From NCBI RefSeq assembly GCF_027887165.1, contig NC_077232.1, forward strand, positions 79,311,483 through 79,375,482: a stretch of 64,000 nt of DNA. The letters run 5' to 3'. The DNA is from Monodelphis domestica. Lineage: Eukaryota > Chordata > Mammalia > Didelphimorphia > Didelphidae. The translations under genes and the position numbers were made by a program. The notes under the pieces are model-generated. The model had not been told where the DNA came from. It saw only the letters and a program-made list of their open reading frames with translations, and did not search any database. Shown in pieces: positions 21,501 through 28,289 of this stretch. Numbering within the stretch: position 1 is the stretch's first letter; the number at the start of each line of letters is the position of its first letter.

Positions 21501-23250
21501 ACAATAGAAACAAAGTTTTAAAGTCCTACCAGGCTCTCAGCAACTTGCAACTTCTCCTAAACTGTTGCCAGATGTATAGCCAAAAGGGAGGAGAAAGAAT
21601 AGAATCCATAGGCAAGGAAACAGAGAAAGGTAAACCAGTGACTTTAGGAGGTCCAGGAGTGCCCGAGAATTGGAGATGCAGGCATTGAGTGAATAGGGAA
21701 GGATTTATCAGGAGCTCAAATAAAGATATAGAAAATAGGGCACAGTGACTGCCAAGAGAGGGCATCTAGGAGGGAGAAAAGGGGCCATATATCAAGGATA
21801 CAGTGGGCTGTTGTTATATATACATTCATTTAGTGTGCAAAGTGTTGTCCAGTGGAAAAAGGATTAGGTAGAGTACATATTGCATATTCAAAGAGGCTGT
21901 GCCCAAACCTGAGTGGTGGATTTGATATGGGGAAAAGCTGGAGCTTGCAGAGATCAGAAAGTGACAATTGAGTGCTGGTGGAAAGGTATAAGCAAGAAGT
22001 TGTATAGAGAAAAATTTAAGTAATGAGAGAAGGTAGGAGAGGAAGTGGAGACTGTGGTTTGAAAAAAGGATGAAGGGACAGGGCAAGAAAAGAACGGACC
22101 AGAGAAGACTCTTGGAATTCTTAGATTCCCAAGATTAAGGCCAAGTGCCCAATCCTTCCTCAGTGGTAAGCACTCTCTCCAATCATTAGGATTACTTTGT
22201 TTTTATTTGTATGTACTTTATGTTTCCTTCTCTGTGTAAATGTTATCTCCCCCAGCTTAAGGACAGGGACAACTTTCACTTTTGTCTTTGTATCCAGTGT
22301 AGGGGTACCAAGTAGGTACTAATAATAAAAAAAATTCGGGCTGAATGGAATTCCAGCCACTGTAGGGTGATGATCAGAAGGCGGTAAGGGATTCATCTCA
22401 GTTAAGCATTTTTTAAAAAGCATCCTACATGCAAACGACTGGCACTTGGCACAAAACTCCCATATTAGGTGCTTAATAAATATTGGTTGATTGTCTGGTC
22501 CAACAGATATAGCTGGAGCCAACCAGCATTTATTAAGCCTTTACAGTGTGCCAAGCACTGCGCTAAACTCTGGACATACAAAGAAAAGCAAAACCAGTCC
22601 CAGCTCTGCAGAAACTTGCCACTTAAGAAGGCGAACGACCAGAGTTGGAATTGCCCTCCCTCGGCCACCGGCACCAGTTGTGACCTTGGACTGCTCACTT
22701 CTTCCACTCTGGGCCTCAGTTTACCCTTTGGTAAAATGATGGGAGACTGGGAAGATCCGAGATCCTGGGAGCAGGAGTTGGGCATTCAGGTGATACAGAG
22801 GGTAGAGAGTAGTTGGGGGGTGGGCAGACCAACCAAAGGTAGGGGGAGGGCATGAGGTGGAGGGGTTGGCAGGAGGCGGGGGAGGGGCAGGAGGGAGAGT
22901 CCCTCCGTGAGCGGGAGAAGGGGAGAAAATGAGGGGGGGATGCCGCGCCGGTGCCTCCGCCGCCTAGAGCCAGCCCCAGCCCTACCCCAACCATCGACCC
23001 GCCCCCCATCCCCACCCCGGCCGCCGGCCGCTGCCCTGACCTCGTCCACAGCGCGTCGCGGGAGATGCAGGGTCCCGAGTAGCAGCTTCAGCTTCACAGC
23101 GGACGAGAGGTTGTGGAAGCAGAGGCGGATGTTGTCGATGACCGTGGCCGTGAGCAGCGACGCGATGCTCGGTGGCGCCCACAGTTCGTCAGTAGCCCCC
23201 AACTTGTTGTGCAGCCACAGGCCGGTGTCGCTCTCCCGCATGGACGCCAT
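3488..23250 (-). CDS. NELFA: Negative elongation factor A (NELF-A), eight 5' coding exons; 3' end outside window
   Basis: NELF-A is a subunit of the NELF complex (A, B, C/D, E), which together with DSIF holds RNA polymerase II in promoter-proximal pause in the nucleus. The translation opens MASMRESDTGLWLHNKLGAT and follows the human protein, as I remember it, almost residue for residue through eight exons. Coding lengths are 210, 172, 162, 90, 131, 70, 89 and 112 bases (1036 in all: 345 codons plus one base), and phase is kept at every junction with GT donors and AG acceptors. The human protein is about 528 residues, so roughly the C-terminal third lies left of position 3488. From family knowledge, the N-terminal helical part binds NELF-C and the region around residues 90-250 is the HDAg-like domain. 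The later Pro/Ser/Thr-rich part is the flexible 'tentacle'. Introns 1 to 7 are 11006, 2262, 2807, 918, 135, 1060 and 539 bases. No frameshift or stop is seen. Confidence 0.97.
4139..4227 (-). CDS. NELFA: NELFA coding exon 7 (residues 279-308)
   Basis: Encodes DAEVVEKQAKEETVVENATP then DYAAGLVSTQ, ending in phase 0. It agrees with human except Gln for Pro after EK. The acceptor is CAATAG and the donor is GTATAA. Confidence 0.96.
4490..4640 (-). mobile_element. MIR-like SINE remnant, antisense
   Basis: 'taacattcagatagtgcttt' and 'aaagtttgcaatgtt' resemble the 3' part of MIR read in reverse. The copy is short and decayed, in NELFA intron 6. Confidence 0.4.
5288..5357 (-). CDS. NELFA: NELFA coding exon 6 (residues 256-278)
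   Basis: A 70-base exon encoding LLDISELDMVGAGREAKRRR then KTL plus the first base of Asp279. The acceptor is TTTGGCAG and the donor is GTGTGT. The basic cluster AKRRRK is a plausible nuclear-localisation element (inference). Confidence 0.96.
5493..5623 (-). CDS. NELFA: NELFA coding exon 5 (residues 212-255)
   Basis: Encodes TPLKGIPKQAPFRSPTTPSV, then FSPAGNRTPIPPSRTPLRKE and RGVK. It matches the proline-rich segment of human NELF-A closely. Recalled human A, T and L are T, A and P here. The acceptor is TTTCAG and the donor is GTGGGC. Only 135 bases separate it from exon 6. Confidence 0.96.
5848..6016. mobile_element. Short non-autonomous hAT-type DNA transposon
   Basis: Inverted ends CAGGGG(C/T)... 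: left 'caggggccagcaaactat', right '...gggcaacccctg'. The 8-bp TSD is ctctaaaa (5840-5847) and gtctaaaa (6017-6024), 7 of 8 matching. At 169 bp it is far too short to encode a transposase. It is in NELFA intron 4. Confidence 0.75.
6542..6631 (-). CDS. NELFA: NELFA coding exon 4 (residues 182-211)
   Basis: Reads S/TETAQQLRKTSGVPFHAKGR and then GLVKKIDTT plus one base. It corresponds to human STETAQQLKRSAGVPFHAKGRGLLRKMDTT with conservative changes. The acceptor is ATGTAG and the donor is GTAAGA. No long uninterrupted reading frame covers this exon, so it was found by splice sites and homology. Confidence 0.95.
6640..7490. other. NELFA intron 3, unassigned stretch
   Basis: AT-rich intronic sequence with no recognised repeat or exon. 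Confidence 0.4.
7495..7850 (-). mobile_element. Marsupial-type SINE, antisense, split by a hAT insertion
   Basis: The SINE is read in reverse: 'tctgtcttagaattgattct' at about 7523 up to 7574, then 'gctagacaattggggttaag' from 7803. The middle is occupied by the hAT copy at 7575-7802. Confidence 0.7.
7575..7802 (+). mobile_element. Non-autonomous hAT element inside a SINE (copy A)
   Basis: Left end 'cgtgctggtaaaactatggc', right end 'agtttgccatcatt', giving diverged CAGTGATGG(T/C)AAAC inverted ends. Flanking 8-mers are gctaggtc (7567-7574) and gctagaca (7803-7810), both versions of the SINE's own gctaggca. It shares its GC-rich middle with the copies at 15783 and 18481. Confidence 0.7.
8240..8445 (-). 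mobile_element. MIR/CORE-SINE family copy, antisense
   Basis: 'ccaaggtcacagaggcag', 'ggcatttgaacccagatctg' and 'ggatcatagatttagaactg' mark a MIR-superfamily SINE in reverse. In NELFA intron 3. Confidence 0.7.
8955..9060 (-). mobile_element. L2 3' end, antisense
   Basis: 'caacaaatttttattaagg' followed by 'gtgtattatgctagatattg' is the reversed L2 3' terminus. A stretch of A and a CTT/G-rich simple repeat follow near 9122-9245. Confidence 0.55.
9439..9600 (-). CDS. NELFA: NELFA coding exon 3 (residues 128-181)
   Basis: After completing Val128 it reads SECEASAMLPLECQYLNKNA and on to LKRKPKSATLRAELLQK. Human has VGECEAS here, so Gly is replaced by Ser at 129. The acceptor is TGCACAG and the donor is GTAAGT. 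The exon ends one base into codon 182. A basic stretch, KRKPKS, is present. Confidence 0.97.
9700..10480. other. NELFA intron 2, unassigned stretch
   Basis: No exon or confidently named repeat is seen. Confidence 0.4.
10484..10690. mobile_element. hAT-like non-autonomous element remnant
   Basis: 'gttgcatgtggcacaaaata', 'ggattaaaatataattgga' and 'catggtttagtggtccctg' resemble an old hAT family of the 'tggcccc...attaaaatgtaattgg' type common in marsupial DNA. The ends are eroded and no TSD was confirmed. Confidence 0.45.
10700..11420. other. NELFA intron 2, unassigned stretch
   Basis: The segment 10980-11100 faintly recalls the 3' part of an RTE-type LINE, but this is too weak to call. Otherwise nothing is recognised. 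Confidence 0.3.
11425..11640 (-). mobile_element. Marsupial-type SINE, antisense (first of a pair)
   Basis: Starts with a T-rich tail (ttatttatttattttt), then 'aacctttatcttctgcctta', 'ttaagtgacttgcttagga', 'tttgaacccaggacctcctg', and ends 'caaccacctagctgccc'. This is a full-length, moderately diverged copy in NELFA intron 2. Confidence 0.85.
11660..11841 (-). mobile_element. Marsupial-type SINE, antisense (second), next to exon 2 donor
   Basis: 'gattccaaggcagaagagca', 'aggtcacatagttaggaa', and end 'gagtcacatagctgcccc'. Its 5' end (right side) lies about 20 bases from the exon 2 splice donor at 11861-11862. Confidence 0.85.
11863..12034 (-). CDS. NELFA: NELFA coding exon 2 (residues 71-127)
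   Basis: Opens MKGALTEIIQLATLDSDPWV and ends LGELREK plus the first base of codon 128. The acceptor is CCTTAG before 12034 and the donor is GTACGT at 11862-11857. The exon carries the helical segment that, by family knowledge, contributes to the NELF-C contact. A marsupial SINE ends only about 20 bases beyond the donor. Confidence 0.97.
12180..12285 (+). mobile_element. MIR 3' fragment, sense
   Basis: 'tttcctcaactgtaaaatag' then 'aataaagcactatataaattc' is the MIR 3' half. Confidence 0.6.
12385..12625 (-). mobile_element. CR1/L3-clade LINE 3' end, antisense
   Basis: 'gaatctcagttggaagggac', 'cagaggccacttggtccat', 'gatccagcctttgttggaag' and 'gaaatgtttccttacatcaa' are the reversed 3' end of a CR1-type LINE. 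In NELFA intron 1. Confidence 0.7.
13020..13225 (-). mobile_element. MIR/CORE-SINE copy, antisense
   Basis: 'tttagagctggaaaagccat', 'acagattaagaaactgaat' and 'gtcctctgacttcaaatctg' mark this SINE class in reverse. Confidence 0.65.
13505..13605 (+). mobile_element. L2 3' end, sense
   Basis: 'gagctccttgagggctttt' through 'cacctggcacatagtaggta' to 'ttaataaaggcttattgac' is the classic L2 terminus. Confidence 0.8.
13870..15052 (-). mobile_element. L1 LINE, 5' UTR and ORF1 part, antisense
   Basis: Read on the minus strand it begins CTTCTGGCCAAGGTGGCTGC, the usual start of marsupial L1 5' UTRs. It runs to 'gaattatattcagctttgct' at 13885 (ORF1 side). The 3' half of the element is missing. A G-run lies at 14884-14894. 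In NELFA intron 1. Confidence 0.7.
15783..16245 (+). mobile_element. Non-autonomous hAT element (copy C), internally duplicated
   Basis: Left end 'cagtgatggtaaacctatgg' is the least decayed of the three related copies. The block 'cctctgcccagcagcc ... atctggggtaaggtg' (about 15910-15970) recurs as 'caatgggaatgcttcctccc ... gtggggtaaggggg' (about 16169-16210), so the 3' half appears twice. No right inverted end was found. Confidence 0.6.
16300..16375 (+). mobile_element. Marsupial-type SINE 5' fragment, sense
   Basis: 'ggtagctaggtggctcaata' then 'ggaggtcctgggttcaaag'. Only the tRNA-related head is left. Confidence 0.75.
16495..16620 (+). mobile_element. L2 3' end, sense
   Basis: 'ctcaaggacagggactgtct' and 'gggcttcataaatgcttgtt' mark the L2 terminus. 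Confidence 0.65.
17166..17240 (+). mobile_element. Possible hAT end fragment
   Basis: 'aggggtcatcaaccttttaa' resembles a hAT inverted end. No partner end or TSD was seen. L2 sequence follows directly. Confidence 0.3.
17241..17775 (+). mobile_element. L2 LINE 3' part, sense
   Basis: Runs from ORF2 end sequence through 'gaaaaagcctttcctgatac' to 'ctggaagctccttcagggaa' and 'gcctggcacatagtttaata'. In NELFA intron 1. Confidence 0.8.
17780..18000 (+). mobile_element. MIR remnant, sense
   Basis: 'gggtctcagtttacatatgtg' and 'ctacagggctttgtaag' match the MIR 3' half. The far side has decayed. Confidence 0.4.
18424..18805 (-). mobile_element. Marsupial-type SINE, antisense, split by a hAT insertion
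   Basis: Left part 'cttaccttatatcttacact' to 18480. Right part resumes at 18678 'gctaggcaattggggctgac' and ends 'gtgacatctagctgccct'. Copy B of the hAT family fills 18481-18677. Confidence 0.8.
18481..18677 (-). mobile_element. Non-autonomous hAT element inside a SINE (copy B)
   Basis: Left end 'aataatagcgaaccttttag' and the following 'tgcccaaactgcaaccctca' match the reverse complement of copy A's right end, so it lies in the opposite orientation. Flanking 8-mers are gcttgaca (18473-18480) and gctaggca (18678-18685), the same SINE site as copy A. Confidence 0.7.
18812..19000 (+). mobile_element. Marsupial-type SINE, sense
   Basis: 'aacagctaagtgacttaatg', 'aggtctggaatcagaagaac' and 'taattgcctagcccttacca' through 'aagacagaaggtaagggttt' and an A tail. 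It lies head-to-head with the SINE just to its left. Confidence 0.85.
19000..19560. other. NELFA intron 1, unassigned stretch
   Basis: Purine-rich, then AT-rich. No exon or named repeat. An AAAC microsatellite follows at 19570-19595. Confidence 0.35.
19660..19755 (+). mobile_element. CORE-SINE 3' fragment, sense
   Basis: 'gtctataaaatgagaggcct' and 'ccctccagctctaaatctat' then 'gatcccatgatg' are the 3' end of this SINE class. Confidence 0.65.
20165..20353. mobile_element. Short hAT-Charlie-type element
   Basis: Ends 'caggggttcttaacctggta' and '...aaaaggttaagatcctttg' form inverted repeats. 'actgtatttcagtaactgac' and 'cctttgtaattctgtgcatt' fit a mammal-wide MER-type hAT. Flanks tgccagac / tattagac match at 5 of 8. 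Confidence 0.65.
20385..20490 (-). mobile_element. L2 3' end, antisense
   Basis: 'caacaaacattaagtgccta' and 'ccagtgagtttatagtcttat' are the reversed L2 terminus. Confidence 0.6.
20690..20850 (-). mobile_element. MIR-like remnant, antisense
   Basis: 'gattaagtgattttatccaa' and 'gggctatgaacccaaatctt' suggest a reversed MIR-class SINE. Confidence 0.45.
21480..22130 (-). mobile_element. L2 LINE fragment, antisense
   Basis: Purine-rich strand with 'gggaaggatttatcaggagc' and 'gatgcaggcattgagtgaat', the reversed L2 ORF2 3' part. It is strongly decayed. Confidence 0.5.
22160..22320 (+). mobile_element. L2 3' end, sense
   Basis: 'agcttaaggacagggacaac' then 'gtctttgtatccagtgtagg' and 'aagtaggtactaataa' fit the L2 terminus. 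Confidence 0.6.
22500..22620 (-). mobile_element. L2 3' end, antisense
   Basis: 'accagcatttattaagcctt' and 'gtgccaagcactgcgctaaa' are the reversed L2 terminus, just inside the NELFA first intron. Confidence 0.75.
22635..22745 (+). mobile_element. MIR fragment, sense
   Basis: 'gtgaccttggactgctcact' and 'gggcctcagtttaccctttg' with 'gtaaaatgatggg' mark MIR. Confidence 0.65.
23041..23250 (-). CDS. NELFA: NELFA coding exon 1 (residues 1-70)
   Basis: Encodes residues 1-70 and ends LHLPRRAVDE. The start ATG (23250-23248) is chosen because the protein begins MASMRESD as in other mammals. The A-rich sequence just before it (CAAGATGGCG) also forms a YY1-like motif. The donor GTCAGG follows codon 70 at 23040, so the intron is phase 0. 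The exon lies within the CpG island. The human residues recalled at 36 (A), 47 (G) and 67 (T) are T, N and A here. Confidence 0.97.
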
Positions 23251-23488
23251 CTTGGGGGAGAAAAGAGGGGGGAAGCGCTCAGCCGGCATCTTATGGAGAC
23301 ACCTACACGCCCGGAGCGAGGACCCCGCAACATGGCGGCGCCCGCCCGAAGGCAGGCAGGCAGGCCGAGGGCGGGGCCGGCGTGACGTCACGTCTTGGCC
23401 GCCCCCGCGTCCTATTGGGTCGGGGCTCTAGAGGCCCTCGACTGCCGAAGGGAGGGAGAGGCGATAGGCGGGGCGCCCCTTCCGTAAC

Positions 23489-23580
23489 GGGACATGGCAG
23501 CGCCCGCCATTTCCATTGGTCGGAGCTACGTCCGTAAGGAAAGATGGCGGCTCCCGCGTTCCCATTGGGCGTCCGTAGGA
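23489..23580 (+). repeat. Duplicated promoter module (YY1-like + CCAAT + TCCGTA)
   Basis: Two successive blocks share the same order of motifs: ATGGC(A/G)GC, a GC-rich spacer, CCATTGG, then CGTCCGTA(A/G)GGA. The first spans about 23492-23540 and the second 23541-23580. A weaker third version (ATGGCGGCGCCCG ... CTATTGGGTCGG) lies at 23332-23422. Confidence 0.6.
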
Positions 23581-24139
23581 ATACGCCAGTTTGCTTGCGC
23601 GGTCCGTAGGGAAATTTGTCCGAAGGGAATTGGAGCGCGGCTGAGGGAGGGGGCAGGGCGGCCTCGAGGCCGCTGGAGATTATCAGCTTTGGAGGAAGGC
23701 TTCCTACGGTTGGTCTACTAACGGTTCTGGAGGCCGCGTAGCCCCTGGGGGCTAACGGATCTCTTCGAAGGGGGTGGCACGCAGGCAGATGCTGCCACCC
23801 GTGGTGTGAAGACAGGCACGCTGGTTTACACACGCACATGTGTGGAATGGAACTAGACCTTGGATTTCATTGGCACTGGAAATTCCCAATGAGGAAACCC
23901 CCTCGAGCAGCGTAGATCACCCAGCAGCGGCTCAGTCACGCACAGACCCAAGGGGCTACCTAGAGCGGAGCACGGAGAGTTCACACAACCCGGGGGGGTG
24001 GGATGGGGGTGGAGATGAGGGGCAGAGATTCAAACGCTCGTCTTGCCTACTTTGAGACCAGTTAGCTACTATTCCACTATGCTTCTCGTACACAAACACA
24101 AATCTTTCATGTCTGTGCACACAGTAATGTAATTTTTAA

Positions 24140-24385
24140 AATAGCTAGCATTTATAAGGCTCTGGAAGATTCACAAAGAGCTTTACAAATATCTCATTTG
24201 ATCCTCACGACAACAGTGGGTGGGTGGGAGTGTAGATGCTATGATTATTTTCATTTTTATAGAAGGGGAAACTAAGGTAGAGGTTAAGTAACTTGCTCAA
24301 GGGCACACAAGTGTCTGAGCTGGAATTGGAACTCAGATCTTTAAGACCAAGTACTTTATCTGCTGTGACACCTAGCTGCTTATAT
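24140..24385 (-). mobile_element. MIR copy, antisense, nearly full length
   Basis: 'agctagcatttataaggctc', 'atctcatttgatcctcacga', 'aggggaaactaaggtagagg' and 'acacctagctgctta' are MIR in reverse. TG/TA-rich simple sequence follows to about 24420. Confidence 0.75.
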
Positions 24386-24599
24386 AGTGTATGTGTGTGT
24401 ATATACACATCAATCCAAAGTTATATTCAGAATTATTGATATATAAATGTGTATAGATTACATGTACAGGCACTAACTTGGGATACAGTAAAATATACAT
24501 AAATATGGAAAATATATACCCACATTAGCATTACACAGACAAACAATACAGAGAACTATATGCATGTTTTTACACACATGCATATTCATAGTAGAGAGT

Positions 24600-25120
24600 G
24601 GAACCATGTCCCAAAGAAAAAATCTGCACCCTCCACCCCACTGCCACTAGCTGCTGAAAAGGGTACCAGGCCAGCAGAAATGGTTATCTCAACCCAGCCC
24701 CTTTCTCTATCCTCTACTGCTCCTAATTCTCTTCTGGGAGCATTCTTGCTTCCCGGCTCCATTTTTTCTTTCTTAGGTTATCCCCTCTTTCACTCTCCCT
24801 TACCTCAAGTACTTCTGGATTTATCTCCTCTCTCATTTCAGTTTCCCTACATCCCCCAGACTCTTCTTCCCTCTCTCCCCTCCACTTTTCCTCCCATCCT
24901 GGTACCTGCCTTCCCACTCCACTCTCATCCACTGTAGCATCTCTTCATACTCACCTTTTTTCATGGGCTTCACCTCACTTCCCGAGCCTCTCTACTGTGT
25001 CTTCCTTTTGTTCTGCTATTCACTTCCAGCTTGCTTCCAAATCCCTTATGCTTCTCCTCCATGTCTTCTCTACTACCTCTCCATCTCCCCAACAGCCCCC
25101 TTTCTCTAAAAGAAAAAAAA
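24600..25120 (+). other. Pyrimidine-rich segment, possibly 5' L2
   Basis: A long C/T-rich stretch like the upstream non-coding part of L2. No diagnostic block was recognised. The open frame over it is biased in composition and has no known domain. Confidence 0.3.
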
Positions 25121-25369
25121 AGGCAAAAAACTATTCCCAGAGCTGGTCCTGAATGTGATGAAATCTAGGTGCAAGGGTGTGTTTCACATAAACAGAAGGA
25201 GGCTTCCCAAGAGGTTGCCTTCTTTCTCTAGAGGCTGCTCTTACTGGAAATCTCTTTGCCCCTCTCCATTTTTTTCAGTTATCTCCCAAAAAAGAGGTTG
25301 ATTTACTTTGATCTTTACTGACTAAGGTCCATTGGACATGTAGAATATTTTTCTCCTGATATCAGTCAG

Positions 25370-25560
25370 CATCAGAGGATTTAAAGCTGGAAGAGATTTT
25401 AAAGATTATCTGGACCAGCCCTCCCCTTCAGAGAATAGAAAACATTTCTAGAGATGGGAAATCACTTGCCCAGACTCAAATATAAAATCAAGACAGATTT
25501 TATACCAGGTTCTCTGATTCCAAAACCAGAGCCTTTATCACCTTACCACCCTGCTTCTCT
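25370..25560 (-). mobile_element. MIR/CORE-SINE copy, antisense
   Basis: 'aggatttaaagctggaagag', 'gggaaatcacttgcccagac' and 'caggttctctgattccaaaa'. Confidence 0.6.
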
Positions 25561-25609
25561 ATTTTAATTTTGTGGATTTAACATTTGAAGTCTTTATGCA
25601 AAGTAAAAG

Positions 25610-25730
25610 TGCCCTAGTGGCAGAAAGAGCCCTGAATCTGGAGTTTAAAAGTTACCTGGGTTGGAAACCCAGCTTTGATACTTGTTAGTTAGCATTAGGC
25701 AAGTTACTTCAAATGTGGATTATACTACTG
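25610..25730 (+). mobile_element. MIR fragment, sense
   Basis: 'agtggcagaaagagccctga', 'tacctgggttggaaaccca' and 'attaggcaagttacttcaa'. Confidence 0.65.
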
Positions 25731-25789
25731 GCATCACCTATTTATTACTATTATGTGTCCTTAGCCTTTCAAATGTATTCATGGCAGTT

Positions 25790-26235
25790 AAATCTGACAT
25801 GGTTTTTTAATTCAGCTTTAGCCAGAGGTCCCCCTTTCTACTCCCTTTGGATTCCTGGCCCAGGTGCAGTTGTCATACTCCTTGCTCCTCATTGCCCATT
25901 CCAAACCATTCCTCTCCAGTAATCCCGTAATGACCTCTCCTCTTTCAAGGCCAATTCTATATACCTGCACCACCTTCTCTGCATCCTTGTTGCTGGTACT
26001 GAAAGACCTTTCAGGTATTCACCCAACTTTCTAAATGACAGACATGGCTACATCTGCCTCCTTCCATACTCCCCGTCATCTTCAGTGACATCAGCATTCA
26101 TGTTAACTATTCCTCTGGCTCCCTTAGTTCTTGATTCACCTCTACTACCCCTCTTCAGTTATGCCCTGTTATACATGACCATATCTTAGATTTTATTGAA
26201 TTTTGGAATCAACTGAGGAAGAAATGAAGGACTAA
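25790..26235 (+). mobile_element. L2 LINE fragment (ORF2 endonuclease region)
   Basis: 'tccccctttctactcccttt' with 'ggattcctgg', then 'gtgacatcagcattcatgtt' and 'catgaccatatcttagattt' follow remembered L2 endonuclease coding sequence in order. It is decayed. Confidence 0.7.
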
Positions 26236-26239
26236 ATTA

Positions 26240-27385
26240 CCTTCACAAAAGAATTCTAATTATATTAATAGCATACAGATTTTTTTTTTCATACTTGCCT
26301 GGTTCTTAGCAAATTCCTATCTCTGGATCCTAAAAACCTTTGTGATTCAGAAATATTGTCTATCCAGGTTAAAAAAACAAACAACCAAATGCTTGTCAAT
26401 GGTCAACCAGACAAAACTACCAAAGCAATAATAATAAAAAAATCTTTAGTTGAGGCAAGGAGATTATTATCTAGGGTCCCACACAGCGCAGGAACATAGG
26501 TGTGTTCAGTGAAATACAGAGAAAGAGGTAGTTAGTCTTGTGAAAATGATGGTGGGGAGGGATCTCCAGAGAAACAGCCTGATCATGTAAGTCCACAGAA
26601 GCTTACCAAAGGTTGGAATGTGGCTGGAGAGTCATTTTTTGTTCTTTTGTTTTGATTGCCCTCTTTTAAAATCAGTTTCAATAGTCCTGATAGTCCTAGA
26701 GTAAAAGAGAGTGACTCTGGGAAAGGGGCAAGATCAATTCAGTGTCATTGTCATCAGCTGCCTTTGACTATCTACCTATCATTGAGCTCTTAATGCTGTT
26801 TTCTGTATGGTTGGGTCTTCCTCCTTCAATGACTAAAGTACAGTACTTGGTTTACTCTCCTCTACCCCCATTCCAACCCTTATTGTTACTACTTTAGATA
26901 ATCTAGAAGTTTGACTTTATCTAAGACTTAAGCTGATTGAGGCATGCTTATTATTTAAACTGCACTTTTATAGAACCCAGGTATCAGTGGGATTTCCAGT
27001 GAGTCACATCTAACTTTTATCTCATCCCAGCACTGAGCATAGTGCTCAGTACACAGTAGGAGATTTAAAGTTTATTGAGGTTGAAGAGGGTAAAGAAAAG
27101 GCTATTTCTTAGTTCCCTCAGGATTTAGAGAGTATCCATGAAAGGCAGGGTACCAGCCATGTTCCTTAGGAGCCTCTCTGGGGTGAACATTCTTGGAGAC
27201 TCTTAAGGATTTGGATAATTTGAGTCCTTAGTGCAACTGTTCCATACAAAAGGGCTATGTACAATGGAGCCAGTCCTAAGAACCCCAGAAATAGAAATGG
27301 GTTAAGAACTTGTACAGTGATATAAAATTCTAAGCAAGGCCAAGGCATCTCCAAATGGTCCAAGTTGGTTATGATCTCAAGGAAG
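26240..27385. other. Intergenic, mostly unassigned
   Basis: No gene is recognised. A possible L2 3' end lies at 27020-27080 ('agtacacagtaggagattta' before 'aagtttattgagg'). Confidence 0.35.
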
Positions 27386-28130
27386 TGTAGCAGTCCAGCC
27401 CATAGGTATTATGGAGAGACAAGGATTGTGAGTGAGCACATGGCTACCCTGCGCATGGCAATGAGCTCTATTCCCAGCGTGGCTGGAGTTTAGGCGTGAA
27501 ACCTTGCTTTCCTTTGACTCACTCTCCCGAGGATAATAACCCCACCTTCACCTTGTCATAAGTTGCATTATCCAATGGCAATAGGCCAGGTAACTCATCC
27601 ATATGTATTGAGGTATCATGTAACTGATCAATATGTATTGAGCTCATTTGTATATCAAAGAGAATATAAGGGACGTGACACAGCCAGCCCGCCCAGTGGG
27701 AGGACACCGATAGGTTTGCAATGGAGCAACTTCTCCCCTTTCCCTCTCCTCTCTATCTTTCTCCACAAGGCCAGGCCTCCCTGTTTCTCTCTCTTTTCTA
27801 ATGCTAATACCTAGCATTATCTACTGTCTTTAGTTTCTGATCTCCTTTCCATCTGAGCTAGCATTATCCTCTGACCAGTGCAGTGTTAAATTGAGACCAT
27901 AGGATGGGAATAGCCTGAATTAATAACCACCAGTGGTCAGAGCAGGCTGTGGCTTCCAAAAATCAATAATTGATTACTGACTCGATTATTTACATCTCTA
28001 AAGTCGGCTCGTTCACGCCCTTCGCAGGATCTAAAACTTCTATCCTGGTTCTATCTTCTCTCCTTGCAACCTCTCGCAGGCCGGGAGGTTGTAGGAAGGA
28101 TAAAACTGGCCCCCAAATTTTCCCTTTTTA
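27386..28130 (+). mobile_element. LTR-like segment with promoter features
   Basis: Opens TGTAGCAGTCC. It has a CCAAT box ('atccaatggc', about 27569), a TATA-like 'gaatataaggga' (about 27663), then a pyrimidine-rich R/U5-like part. Just after it, 'tggcccccaa' (about 28111) resembles the start of a lysine-tRNA primer site. No TSD or partner LTR was found, so the family is unassigned. Confidence 0.35.
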
Positions 28131-28289
28131 ACATTTTTTTCTTTGTTTCTTTTCCAGGTGTTATAGCGTGTGAAGCTTAGGGTAGGAATTAGAAGCTTTT
28201 AACTTTACTAAGTATTCTCTATCAAAAGGGCTAGATGTTCTAAGATGCCTGCCAACATCCAAAGTACTAACCTTCATGGAGACAGTTTT

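Larger units (their letters stand above)
22860..23800. promoter_or_regulatory. CpG-island promoter of NELFA, probably bidirectional
   Basis: This is the only strongly CpG-rich stretch of the window and it spans NELFA exon 1. There is no TATA box. Visible elements are a full CRE palindrome TGACGTCA at 23383-23390, three inverted CCAAT boxes (ATTGG at 23414, 23515 and 23564; CCAAT in the NELFA direction), and ATGGC(G/A)GC YY1-like motifs on the plus strand near 23332, 23493 and 23543. One more YY1-like motif on the minus strand overlaps the NELFA start codon. Motif identity is read by eye; factor binding and TSS positions are inference. Confidence 0.85.

Noticed and set aside
22786-23431. Long overlapping open frames of 170-200 codons on both strands across the CpG island
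   Set aside because: They arise from GC-rich composition. Only the part from 23250 to 23041 on the minus strand is real coding sequence (NELFA exon 1).
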